Shown here: positions 57,044 through 64,000 of the stretch, piece by piece
Position numbering within the stretch: position 1 is the first letter of the stretch
Layout of the letters: each line of letters begins with the position of its first letter
Position numbers and translations under genes: made by a program
Notes under the pieces: generated by a model
Databases searched by the model: none
What the model was told of the DNA's origin: nothing
Seen by the model: the letters and a program-made list of their open reading frames with translations, nothing else
Assembly (NCBI RefSeq): GCF_015278255.1
Contig: NZ_JADIJC010000007.1
Span: forward strand, 1-64,000
Direction of reading: 5' to 3'
DNA length: 64,000 bases
From: Microbacterium hibisci
Lineage (GTDB): Bacteria > Actinomycetota > Actinomycetes > Actinomycetales > Microbacteriaceae

Positions 57044-58389
57044 GAGCGCTCCTCGGCGAGTGCGGTGGGGTGGAAGGTGGGATCGACGGCGGCGACGATG
57101 GTCGCGGCGACGCCCGCGTCGAGCCCCGTGATGAGGTCGGCGCGCAGCTCGTCGGGTCCGCGCCCGGGCTCGATCAGGCCGGCGTCGAGGCACGCCGCCC
57201 AGTCGCGGAGCACGTCGAGCGCTGCGGTCGGGTCGCGGTCGTCGGCGAGGGCGGCGCTGAGCACCGGCACGATGCGCAGCCGCAGCTTGGTGGCGGTGTC
57301 GACCGCGATCTGCGACAGGTGGTGCGCGATCCGCGCATTCCCGAACCGCTCCGTCAGCGCGCGGCGGTAGTCGGCGGTGTCGATGTCGGCCCCGACCGCC
57401 GCCGCGGCATCTGCCCAGAACCGCTCCAGCGCCCCTCGGCAGACCGAATCGCCCATCGCGTCCGAGACCGTCGCATGCCCGCGCAGCAGGCCGCCGAACG
57501 CGAGTACCAGGTGGCCGCCGTTGAGCACCAGCAGCTTGCGGCGCTCGTACGGCTCGATGTCGTCGACGAACCGGGCGCCGGCGGACTCCCATCGCGGTCG
57601 CCCGGCGGGGAAGTCGCCGCTCAGCGTCCAGTCGGCGAACGGCTCGGTGACGACGACGCCCTCGTCGTGCCAGCCCGTCTCGCGCGCGACCTCGCGGGTG
57701 TCGGCCGGTGTCGTGCGGGGCGTGATGCGGTCGACGCTCGTCGCGACGAACGACACCTCCCACGCGGCGGCGTCCCACCCGCAGGCCGCCGCGAAGCGAT
57801 CCACGGCGTCCTCGACGAGCCGGTCGTTGCGGGGGAGGTTGTCGCACGAGACGACGGCGACGGGCCCCGCGCCCTGGTCGTGACGCAGGCGCAGTCCGTG
57901 CGTCAGCCGCGCGATCGGGGTGCGCACCGTCGTGCCGCCGCTGCGGAGGGCGTCGACATCGTGCGCGACGTCGGGGTCGCCCAGATCGAGCGCGCCGGCG
58001 GCGTCGAGGTGGTAGCCGGCCTCGGTGATCGTGAGCGTGATGACGGCGGTCTGCGATGCGGCGACGAGTTCGGCGAATCGCGGCGAGGAGGCCTCGTGCA
58101 CCTCGGCGATGCTGCCGGTCACCTCGAACCGGTCCGCCTCGGCGCCGCGCACCACCACCGTGTACAGGCCGTCCTGCGGAGCGAGCCGTGTCGCGACGTC
58201 GGCGCTGCGGCCGGTGAAGGCGGCGATGCCCCACTGCGCGCCGTCGACGGCACGGGCGGTGAACCACGCCTGGTGGGCACGATGGAACCCGCCGAGACCC
58301 ATGTGGACGATGCGCACGGGAGGGGCCGGCAGGTCCGTGCCCGCTCGTCGCAGGGCGGCCCGGGTGAGGCGTGGCGCGGCATCCGTCAT
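57040..58389 (-). CDS. Mannitol dehydrogenase family protein, probable fructuronate reductase
   Basis: A 449-residue long-chain polyol dehydrogenase. The N-terminal Rossmann motif is [19 protein letters not shown]. Further family features are [33 protein letters not shown], the catalytic [19 protein letters not shown] (Lys, Asn, His) and [13 protein letters not shown]. Its partner ManD suggests D-fructuronate reductase (UxuB type), giving D-mannonate with NADH; mannitol or other polyol activity cannot be excluded. Overlaps ManD and the esterase by 4 bp. Confidence 0.85.
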   Translation of the reverse strand: MTDAAPRLTRAALRRAGTDLPAPPVRIVHMGLGGFHRAHQAWFTARAVDGAQWGIAAFTGRSADVATRLAPQDGLYTVVVRGAEADRFEVTGSIAEVHEASSPRFAELVAASQTAVITLTITEAGYHLDAAGALDLGDPDVAHDVDALRSGGTTVRTPIARLTHGLRLRHDQGAGPVAVVSCDNLPRNDRLVEDAVDRFAAACGWDAAAWEVSFVATSVDRITPRTTPADTREVARETGWHDEGVVVTEPFADWTLSGDFPAGRPRWESAGARFVDDIEPYERRKLLVLNGGHLVLAFGGLLRGHATVSDAMGDSVCRGALERFWADAAAAVGADIDTADYRRALTERFGNARIAHHLSQIAVDTATKLRLRIVPVLSAALADDRDPTAALDVLRDWAACLDAGLIEPGRGPDELRADLITGLDAGVAATIVAAVDPTFHPTALAEERS

Positions 58390-59390
58390 GACGTCACCGC
58401 GCTCTCCCGCGGTGCGCCGCTGCGGGTGGGCACCCGCGCGCGCAGCCACTCCAGCTGGCGCATCTGATGGATCCCCTCGCCGCCCTCGTGGCCGTTCCAG
58501 GGATAGGCGGCGACCTCGGCGCCGCCGCGCCAGTGATTGGCTGCGGCATACACGCCCGACGGGGGAGCGATCATGTCCATGAGACCTGCTCCGATCAGCG
58601 CCGGCGCCTCGGCCCGTTCGGCGAAGCTCACACCGTCGAAGTACGACAGCGTGCGGAACACGCGCTCCTCCGCGTCGCGGTGGACCGCCAGGTAGCGCGT
58701 GATCTCGGCGTGCGGCTCGGCGTCGGTGAAGCCGACGACGCGCCGCAGGTGCGACAGGATCGGCGCGGTCGGCAGTGCCCCGACGAGGCCCGACGACAGC
58801 CCGGCCGCGGCGATCGCGATCGCGCCGCCCTGGCTGTTGCCCGTCACCGCGACGCGTTCGGGGTCGACCTCGTCGAAGCCGCGGATCGCATCGACGGCTC
58901 GCACGGCGTCGGTGAAGACGCGGCGGTAGTAGTACGTCGCAGGATCCTCGATCCCGCGGGTGAGGAACCCGTTCGTCGCGGGGCCCGCCCCGTGCGGGTC
59001 GGGGGTGCTGCCCCCCGTGCCCCACGTCGAAGCCTGGCCGCGCGTGTCCACGATCAGCTGGGCGAATCCGGCCGTCGGCCAGTGCAGCCGCTCGAGGGCG
59101 AGACCGCGGCCGCGGCCGTAGCCGACGAACTCCACCACCGCGGGCAGGTTCTCCGCACCGCGCGGACGCACGAACCAGGCTCGGACCGGGTCGCCCGCGA
59201 AGCCCGGGAACACCACGTCGTCGACGTCGACCAGCTCGAGGGGACCGTCATGCCGTGTGCGGATGACGCGGTCTCCCGCGCCGCGCGCCTCGCTCAGCGT
59301 CCCCCGCCAGAACGCGTCGAAGTCGTCCGGCGCGTCCACCCGCGGACGGTAGTCCGCCAGCTCGGGCTCTGCCATGTCGAAGCGCGCCAT
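58386..59390 (-). CDS. Acetyl xylan esterase, CE7/AXE1 family (alpha/beta hydrolase)
   Basis: A 334-residue hydrolase without signal peptide. It starts with a domain ending [11 protein letters not shown], then [24 protein letters not shown], the [10 protein letters not shown] and [20 protein letters not shown] segments. The catalytic Ser is about residue 186 in AVTGNSQGG; the Asp is in [15 protein letters not shown] and the His in WNGHEGG. CE7 enzymes remove acetyl groups from short xylo-oligosaccharides inside the cell and from cephalosporin C. ATG 59390 has GGAG just upstream. It is the first gene of the minus-strand esterase/reductase/dehydratase operon, divergent from an ABC operon. Confidence 0.9.
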   Translation of the reverse strand: MARFDMAEPELADYRPRVDAPDDFDAFWRGTLSEARGAGDRVIRTRHDGPLELVDVDDVVFPGFAGDPVRAWFVRPRGAENLPAVVEFVGYGRGRGLALERLHWPTAGFAQLIVDTRGQASTWGTGGSTPDPHGAGPATNGFLTRGIEDPATYYYRRVFTDAVRAVDAIRGFDEVDPERVAVTGNSQGGAIAIAAAGLSSGLVGALPTAPILSHLRRVVGFTDAEPHAEITRYLAVHRDAEERVFRTLSYFDGVSFAERAEAPALIGAGLMDMIAPPSGVYAAANHWRGGAEVAAYPWNGHEGGEGIHQMRQLEWLRARVPTRSGAPRESAVTS

Positions 59391-59461
59391 CGTGCTCCAG
59401 CTCTCTCTCGGCCGGCCGCAACGGCCGTTCGTCTCAGGTTGTCGTCGATCCAATGAAAACG

Positions 59462-59490
59462 TTGACATCGGCTCACGTCAAGGCTAGCGT
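59462..59490 (+). promoter_or_regulatory. Sigma-70-like promoter of the second xylan-block ABC operon
   Basis: TTGACA (59462-59467), a 17-bp spacer, and TAGCGT (59485-59490) form a near-consensus promoter reading toward the ABC operon. The -35 overlaps AAAACGTTGAC (59456-59466), itself a possible LacI/CRP-like half site. Confidence 0.65.
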
Positions 59491-59511
59491 CACATGTATC
59501 GAAGCGGAAGA

Positions 59512-59522
59512 CGAAACTTTCG
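59512..59522. promoter_or_regulatory. LacI-type operator CGAAACTTTCG
   Basis: CGAAACTTTCG (59512-59522) is identical to 45035-45045. It sits about 15 bases after the predicted transcription start of the promoter at 59462 and about 53 bases before the first ATG, a blocking position for a repressor. Confidence 0.75.
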
Positions 59523-59574
59523 CACCAGCATCAACACTCGGTGACACCGTCTCCGGACAGCCGCAAGGGAGCGT

Positions 59575-60603
59575 ATGTCGGTCAACAGCAACCTCGTGAT
59601 CGCGGATGCGATCGAGCTGCGCGCGGAGGAAGAGGAAGCGCGGGAGTCGGGCAGGTCGCCTGCCGGCGGACGGCGCGACCGCAAGCCACGGCGCGCACCC
59701 CGCCGCACCTGGCGCAAGGCGCTCAAGAAGGACTGGCGGCTCTACACGCTGCTCATCCTCCCCGTGGTCTTCCTGCTGATCTTCCGGTACATCCCGATGG
59801 CGGGGAACGTCATCGCGTTCCGCCGGTTCCGCCCGGGCGGCAGCATGTTCGGCGATGAGTGGGTGGGCCTGCGCTACGTCGAGCTCTTCATCAACGACCC
59901 GACGTTCTGGCGTGCGTTCGGGAACACCCTGCTGCTCGGCGGGCTCACACTCCTCATCGTCTTCCCGCTGCCGATCATCCTGGCGCTGATGTTCAACGAG
60001 TTGCGCTCGGGCGCGTTCAAGCGCATCGCCCAGTCGATCTCGTACCTGCCGCACTTCATGTCTGTCGTCATCGTGGCCGGCATGGTGCTCCAGCTGACGG
60101 CGCTGCGCGGCTCGATCAACCAGGGCATCGAGTTCCTCGGCGGCGAGCCCATACCCTTCATGCAGCTGCCGCAGTGGTTCCCGACGATCTACGTCGGGTC
60201 CGAGATCTGGCAGACCGTCGGGTGGGGCACGATCCTCTACCTCGCGGCGCTGACCACGATCGATCCGCAGCTCTACGAGGCCGCGCGCATCGACGGCGCG
60301 AATCGGTGGCGGCAGATCTGGCACGTGACGCTGCCGGGCATCCGTCCGACGATGATCGTGCTGCTCATCCTCAACATCGGGACGTTCATGGCGGTGGGCT
60401 TCGAGAAGATCCTGCTGCTCTACAACCCGCTGCTGTATCCGACGGCCGATGTCATCTCGACCTACCTGTACCGGGTCGGCATCATCTCGAGCAACTTCTC
60501 GTACGCGACCGCGATCGGTCTGTTCGAGGCGCTCATCGGCCTGACCCTGATCCTGACCGCCAACGCGATCTCGCGCCGAGCCGTGGGGACGAGCCTGTGG
60601 TGA
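59575..60603 (+). CDS. Sugar ABC transporter permease, LplB type
   Basis: A 342-residue permease with a long basic cytoplasmic N-terminus (about 50 residues, Arg-rich) and six probable spans. The start of the first helix (LYTLLILPVVFLLIFRYIPM) and the EAA loop QLYEAARIDGANRWRQIWHV followed by TLPGIRPT are typical of LplB/YtcP-type permeases, which carry complex or acidic saccharides. AAGGGAG at 59565-59571 fixes the ATG. Its stop overlaps the next start (GTGA at 60600). Confidence 0.9.
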   Translation: MSVNSNLVIADAIELRAEEEEARESGRSPAGGRRDRKPRRAPRRTWRKALKKDWRLYTLLILPVVFLLIFRYIPMAGNVIAFRRFRPGGSMFGDEWVGLRYVELFINDPTFWRAFGNTLLLGGLTLLIVFPLPIILALMFNELRSGAFKRIAQSISYLPHFMSVVIVAGMVLQLTALRGSINQGIEFLGGEPIPFMQLPQWFPTIYVGSEIWQTVGWGTILYLAALTTIDPQLYEAARIDGANRWRQIWHVTLPGIRPTMIVLLILNIGTFMAVGFEKILLLYNPLLYPTADVISTYLYRVGIISSNFSYATAIGLFEALIGLTLILTANAISRRAVGTSLW

Positions 60604-61547
60604 CCGAAAGCCTCCGGACCATGCCGCGCCGCATGTCCAACCGCATCTTCCGCCCGTCCAAGCAGGCCGGCATCAAGGACTCGCGCAGCTACACGGTGTT
60701 CCGCGTCGTCAATGCGACGCTGATCCTCGTCATCTGCTTCGTCACGCTCTACCCCTTCCTGAATGTGGTCGCGCAGGCGTTCAGCTCCGAGGCCTACATC
60801 AACTCGGGACAGGTGAACCTGATCCCGAAGGGCTTCAACGTGACGACGTTCGGGTACGTCATGGGCGACCCGCTCTTCTGGCGCAACTACGGGAACACGG
60901 TGCTGTACACCGTCGTGGCGACCGTGATCGCGATGGCGCTCACGACGACGTTCGCGTACGCCCTCTCCAAGAAGGACCTCAAGGGTCGCGCATTCTTCAT
61001 CGGGCTCGCGGTGTTCACGATGTTCTTCAACGGCGGCCTGATCCCCAACTACATCCTGATCAACACGCTCGGTTTCAAGAACACCATCTGGGCGATCGTG
61101 ATCCCCAACGCGATCAGCGTGTTCAACCTGCTCGTGATGAAGTCCTTCTTCGAGAGCTTCCCCGAAGACCTCGAAGAGGCGGCGGCCATCGACGGGCTGA
61201 CGACCTACGGCATCCTCTGGAAGATCGTGCTGCCGCTGAGCAAGGCCGTCATCGCGACGATGGTGCTCTTCTACGCGGTCTCGTTCTGGAACTCGTGGTT
61301 CGCCGCGTTCCTCTATATGGACAAAGCCGAGCTGTATCCGGTCACCGTCTACCTGAGGAATCTCCTCGCGGCGGCGACGGGCACCGAGAGTCTCGGCGCG
61401 GGCAGCAGCGGGGGCGAGGCGACCCAGGTCGCCTCGAACGTCAAGGCCGTCACGATGCTCCTCACCGTGCTGCCCATCGTCTGCCTCTACCCCTTCATCC
61501 AGAAGTACTTCGTGTCCGGCGTCATGCTCGGCTCCGTCAAGCAGTGA
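60600..61547 (+). CDS. Sugar ABC transporter permease, YtcP/MalG type
   Basis: A 315-residue permease. GTG at 60600 overlaps the previous stop; ATG at 60621 is an alternative. Six probable spans, with the conserved SSEAYINSGQVNLIPKGFN region near the N-terminus and the loop DLEEAAAIDGLTTYGILWKI followed by VLPLSKAV. It ends VSGVMLGSVKQ, a usual C-terminus. It pairs with the LplB-like permease and the following binding protein. Confidence 0.9.
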   Translation: MTESLRTMPRRMSNRIFRPSKQAGIKDSRSYTVFRVVNATLILVICFVTLYPFLNVVAQAFSSEAYINSGQVNLIPKGFNVTTFGYVMGDPLFWRNYGNTVLYTVVATVIAMALTTTFAYALSKKDLKGRAFFIGLAVFTMFFNGGLIPNYILINTLGFKNTIWAIVIPNAISVFNLLVMKSFFESFPEDLEEAAAIDGLTTYGILWKIVLPLSKAVIATMVLFYAVSFWNSWFAAFLYMDKAELYPVTVYLRNLLAAATGTESLGAGSSGGEATQVASNVKAVTMLLTVLPIVCLYPFIQKYFVSGVMLGSVKQ

Positions 61548-61579
61548 CGTCGTCCCCACCCCCAGAAAGGAAAACCCCC

Positions 61580-63262
61580 ATGACACAGCAAGTGACGCGG
61601 AGGGCGCGCCGAAGCGCCCTCATGGCGGTCGCCGTGCTCGCGGCCGGCGGCCTCGTGCTCAGCGGCTGCGGCTCCTCCGGCGACGACGGCGGCGGCGAGA
61701 CCGAGGCCGGCGAGTTCGACTTCACCGGCAAGGACGTCGGCGCGATGGAGGACTACGGCGTCGGCGACACGTTCTCGGCCACCGAGGCGGTCGAGTTCGG
61801 ACTGTTCTATCGCGACCACCCGAACTACCCGCTCGACGAGAACTGGCTGATCCTCAGCGAGCTGGAGAAGAACCAGAACGTCACCTTCGACATCGTCAGC
61901 GCGCCGCTCAGCGAGTGGGATCAGCGCAAGTCGCTCGTCATCGGCGCGGGCGATGCGCCCGACATCGTGTCGGTCACGTACCCCGGTCAGGAAGTGGCGT
62001 TCGTCGCGGGCGGCGCGATCCTGCCCGCCAGCGACTTCGTGCAGTACATGCCGAACTACATGGACAAGGTCGAGAAGTGGGGCCTCGAGGCCGACCTCGA
62101 CCAGCTGCGCCAGGAGGACGGCAAGTATTACCTGTTCCCCGGCTTCCGCGAGGAGCCCCGCCCGGAGTACACCTTCGCGGTGCGCTCCGACATCTGGGAG
62201 GAGCTCGGCCTCAGCCTCGAGCCCGAGACCTTCGACGACTTCCGCGACCAGCTCGAGACCGTCAAGGAGGCGTACCCCGACCTCTACCCGATGACCGACC
62301 GCTGGTCGGCGAACGGGCCGATCGAGGGCACGCTCGCCTTCGTCGCGCCGAACTTCGGCACGAGCGCCGGCTGGAACTTCAGCCAGGGCCTCACGTGGGA
62401 CGGCGAGGAGTTCGTGTACACCGGCGCGACCGACGAGTACAAGGAGCTCGTGGAGTTCTACGCGTCGCTCGTCGAGGACGGGCTGCTCGACCCCGAGGCG
62501 CTCACGCAGGACGACGACCAGGCCAAGCAGAAGGTCGCCTCGGGACAGGCGCTGTCGGTCGGCACCAACAACCAGGAGATCATCGGCTACCGCCAGACGC
62601 TCGAGGAGCTCGGCACCGACGGCGAGCTCTCGCTCATCCGCGTGCCGGCCGGTCCCGCCGGTGACAACTTCCAGGCGGGCCAGCGGCTCGTGAGCGGCTT
62701 CATGCTGTCGTCCGAGGTGCAGGAGTCCGAGAACTTCCTCGCGCTGCTGCAGTTCCTCGACTGGCTGTACTACTCCGACGAGGGCCTCGAGTTCGCCAAG
62801 TGGGGCGTCGAGGGCGAGACCTACGCGAAGGAGAGCGACGGCAAGCGGGTGCTCGATGCGGACATCACCGCGATGGGCATCAACCCCGGGGCGCCTGAGA
62901 ACCTCCAGGCCGACTACGGCTTCTCCAACGGCGTCTGGATGCTCGTCCACGGCTCGTCGGTCGACCTCGACCGCTCGATGCTCCCGGAGGAGGCGCTCAC
63001 CTTCGTCGAGGACATGTCGACGAAGAAGATCCTCGAGCTTCCGCCGCCCGCGCCGCTGAGCGAGGTGGAGCGCGAGCAGGTCTCGCTCTACCAGTCGGCG
63101 CTCAAGGACCACGTGTACCAGAACACCGCGGCCTTCATCCTCGGTCAGCGCTCGCTCGACGAGTGGGACGCGTACGTGACCGAGCTCGACGGCATGAACA
63201 TGACGCAGTATCTCGACATCGTCAACAGCGCCCAGGAGCGCTACGCCGAGAACAACGGCTGA
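61580..63262 (+). CDS. Sugar ABC transporter substrate-binding lipoprotein (LipO/LplA type)
   Basis: A 560-residue binding protein, larger than the CUT1 average, as expected for the LplA/LipO group. The signal ends in LVLSGC (Cys near residue 30). The mature protein has LFYRDHPNYPLDENWLILSE, GAGDAPDIVSVTYPGQEV and a long C-terminal lobe. A good AAAGGA site precedes the ATG at 61580. Together with the permeases it would import a large or charged oligosaccharide, perhaps an aldouronate. A hairpin follows the stop. Chitin- or pectin-derived ligands are also possible. Confidence 0.87.
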   Translation: MTQQVTRRARRSALMAVAVLAAGGLVLSGCGSSGDDGGGETEAGEFDFTGKDVGAMEDYGVGDTFSATEAVEFGLFYRDHPNYPLDENWLILSELEKNQNVTFDIVSAPLSEWDQRKSLVIGAGDAPDIVSVTYPGQEVAFVAGGAILPASDFVQYMPNYMDKVEKWGLEADLDQLRQEDGKYYLFPGFREEPRPEYTFAVRSDIWEELGLSLEPETFDDFRDQLETVKEAYPDLYPMTDRWSANGPIEGTLAFVAPNFGTSAGWNFSQGLTWDGEEFVYTGATDEYKELVEFYASLVEDGLLDPEALTQDDDQAKQKVASGQALSVGTNNQEIIGYRQTLEELGTDGELSLIRVPAGPAGDNFQAGQRLVSGFMLSSEVQESENFLALLQFLDWLYYSDEGLEFAKWGVEGETYAKESDGKRVLDADITAMGINPGAPENLQADYGFSNGVWMLVHGSSVDLDRSMLPEEALTFVEDMSTKKILELPPPAPLSEVEREQVSLYQSALKDHVYQNTAAFILGQRSLDEWDAYVTELDGMNMTQYLDIVNSAQERYAENNG

Positions 63263-63269
63263 CGACGAC

Positions 63270-63315
63270 GGATGCCGCGGCCCCGCCCCCTCGACGGCGC
63301 GGGGCCGCGGCATCC
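63270..63315. terminator. 17-bp stem-loop after the ABC operon
   Basis: The arm 63270-63286 (GGATGCCGCGGCCCCGC) pairs perfectly with 63299-63315 (GCGGGGCCGCGGCATCC) with a 12-nt loop. It begins eight bases after the binding-protein stop and 42 bases before the GH42 start. It may separate the two or stabilise the upstream mRNA end. Confidence 0.6.
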
Positions 63316-63356
63316 CCATTCCGGACATCCCACCCCGACCCCTTTGGAGACGTGAC

Positions 63357-64000
63357 GTGACCCTCCCGGCCCTCGACAAGATCCCGTACGGCGGCGACTA
63401 CAACCCCGAGCAGTGGGGGGACGCCGTGTGGGACGAGGACTACCGCGCGTTCGATCTCGCGCGCATCGACCTGCTGACCGTCGGGGTGTTCACGTGGTCG
63501 CTGACCCAGCCCGACGAGGACACCTATGACCTGTCGACGCTGGAGCGCATCCTCGACCGCGCGCACGCCGAAGGCAGGAAGGTCTGCCTGGCGACCGGCA
63601 CCGCGGCCGTTCCGCCCTGGCTCGCCCACCGCTACCCCGAGGTCTGCCGCACCGACTTCGAGGGCCGCCGCCACCTCTACGGCGTCCGCCACAACGCGTG
63701 CGCCTCGTCGCCCGCCTACCGTCGGCTCTCCGTCGCGGTGGCCTCCCGCATCGCGGAGCGCTTCGCGGGACATCCGGCGGTGGTGGCCTGGCATGTCAAC
63801 AACGAGTACGGCGGCCAGTGCTACTGCGACCTGTGCGCGGCGGAGTTCCGTCTCTGGCTGCGTGAGCGACACGGGTCGCTCGACCGGCTCAACGAGGCGT
63901 GGAACACCGACTTCTGGTCGCACCGGTTCACGGACTGGGAGCAGATCGTGCCGCCGAACATGCTCTCGGAGCACTGGCGCGGTCCGAACCACACGGCTTT
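63357..64000 (+). CDS. GH42-family beta-galactosidase (3' partial)
   Basis: The first 214 residues of a glycosidase that continues past the window. No stop is seen. The N-terminus is the GH42 signature KIPYGGDYNPEQW. It continues with LLTVGVFTWSLTQPDEDTYD, the VCLATGTAAVPPWLA segment, and WHVNNEYGGQCYCDLCAAEF with the acid/base Glu at residue 150 and the Cys ligands of the structural zinc. The start is GTG 63357 preceded by GGAGA at 63346-63350. GH42 enzymes cleave beta-galactosides or alpha-arabinopyranosides of plant cell walls. No signal peptide, so it acts inside the cell on imported sugar. Confidence 0.9.
   Translation, partial: MTLPALDKIPYGGDYNPEQWGDAVWDEDYRAFDLARIDLLTVGVFTWSLTQPDEDTYDLSTLERILDRAHAEGRKVCLATGTAAVPPWLAHRYPEVCRTDFEGRRHLYGVRHNACASSPAYRRLSVAVASRIAERFAGHPAVVAWHVNNEYGGQCYCDLCAAEFRLWLRERHGSLDRLNEAWNTDFWSHRFTDWEQIVPPNMLSEHWRGPNHTA

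Noticed and set aside
59391-59574. A small protein gene in the divergent gap before the LplB-type permease
   Set aside because: Short frames here lack ribosome sites and the region holds a strong promoter, an operator and the esterase promoter.
1-64000. tRNA, rRNA, CRISPR, prophage or insertion sequences
   Set aside because: No cloverleaf-like segments, regularly spaced repeats, transposase motifs or integrase genes were seen on either strand. The only repeats are short duplications and the palindromic elements listed.

Overview
The window is about 70% G+C or higher, has many GTG starts and ATGA gene overlaps, and carries the palindromic word GGATGCCGC/GCGGCATCC almost everywhere. Together with the gene types (DUF7882-like proteins, sugar ABC systems without an ATPase gene, ROK and LacI regulators, a short YidC next to a DUF6412-like protein) this points to an actinobacterium of the Microbacteriaceae, most likely Microbacterium or a close relative. 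I see no rRNA, tRNA, CRISPR array, prophage or insertion sequence. It looks like ordinary chromosome rich in plant-polysaccharide catabolism.

Layout. (1) 1-12.3 kb: a putative rhamnogalacturonan/pectin locus. A DUF2264 protein and a 2-hydroxyacid dehydrogenase (minus strand) diverge from a DeoR/LacI hybrid regulator. A sugar ABC transporter (lipoprotein plus two permeases), a YesL-like membrane protein, a truncated LacI regulator, a Tat-exported YetA/PcRGLX-type exo-rhamnogalacturonan lyase and a small TatA-like protein follow. A GTCCG-based motif recurs in front of three of these units. (2) 12.3-15 kb: a sugar dehydrogenase/isomerase pair facing a TetR regulator across a 28-bp perfect palindrome. 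(3) 15-20.6 kb: small membrane proteins, a YidC/Oxa1 insertase, a RecQ helicase with a C-terminal phosphoribosyltransferase-like module, and a Pro/Thr-rich lipoprotein. (4) 20.6-35.3 kb: a sulfur block. It holds a rhodanese, two flavin monooxygenases of the luciferase type, a peptide-type ABC transporter, two AhpD/CMD-type proteins, an FMN reductase, cystathionine beta-synthase and gamma-synthase/lyase, and an SLC13 anion permease. The cystathionine genes are preceded by a short unannotated cysteine-rich leader peptide, which I consider the most interesting signal in the window. (5) 35.3-44.9 kb: an SDR with its TetR regulator, a tail-to-tail pair of DUF7882-like proteins, a class III aminotransferase, a LacI-controlled dehydrogenase/ThuA/dehydrogenase operon, and a ROK regulator. 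(6) 45-64 kb: a glucuronoxylan locus. It has a xylo-oligosaccharide-type ABC transporter, a GH3 enzyme, a multidomain GH10 xylanase, a LacI regulator, mannonate dehydratase, fructuronate reductase, an acetyl xylan esterase, a second sugar ABC transporter, and the start of a GH42 enzyme at the right edge.

How it fits together. The three sugar importers each have a binding protein and two permeases but no ATPase, so they probably share an MsiK-like ATPase encoded elsewhere. In the xylan block a near-identical operator (CGAAACTTTCG) lies before the ABC/GH3 operon, before the LpLB-type ABC operon and before the LacI gene itself. This suggests one autoregulated LacI repressor controls the block. 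Secreted xylanase and deacetylase would make acetyl-free xylo- and glucuronoxylo-oligosaccharides, the ABC systems import them, GH3 cleaves them, and fructuronate reductase plus mannonate dehydratase take the glucuronate part to 2-keto-3-deoxygluconate. The sulfur block would import an unknown organosulfur compound, desulfurise it with reduced flavin, and pass sulfur to the cysteine/methionine enzymes.

Limits: functions were assigned by reading translated sequence against remembered family motifs. No database search was run. Family names given as 'resembles' are recollection-based and should be confirmed by profile searches.
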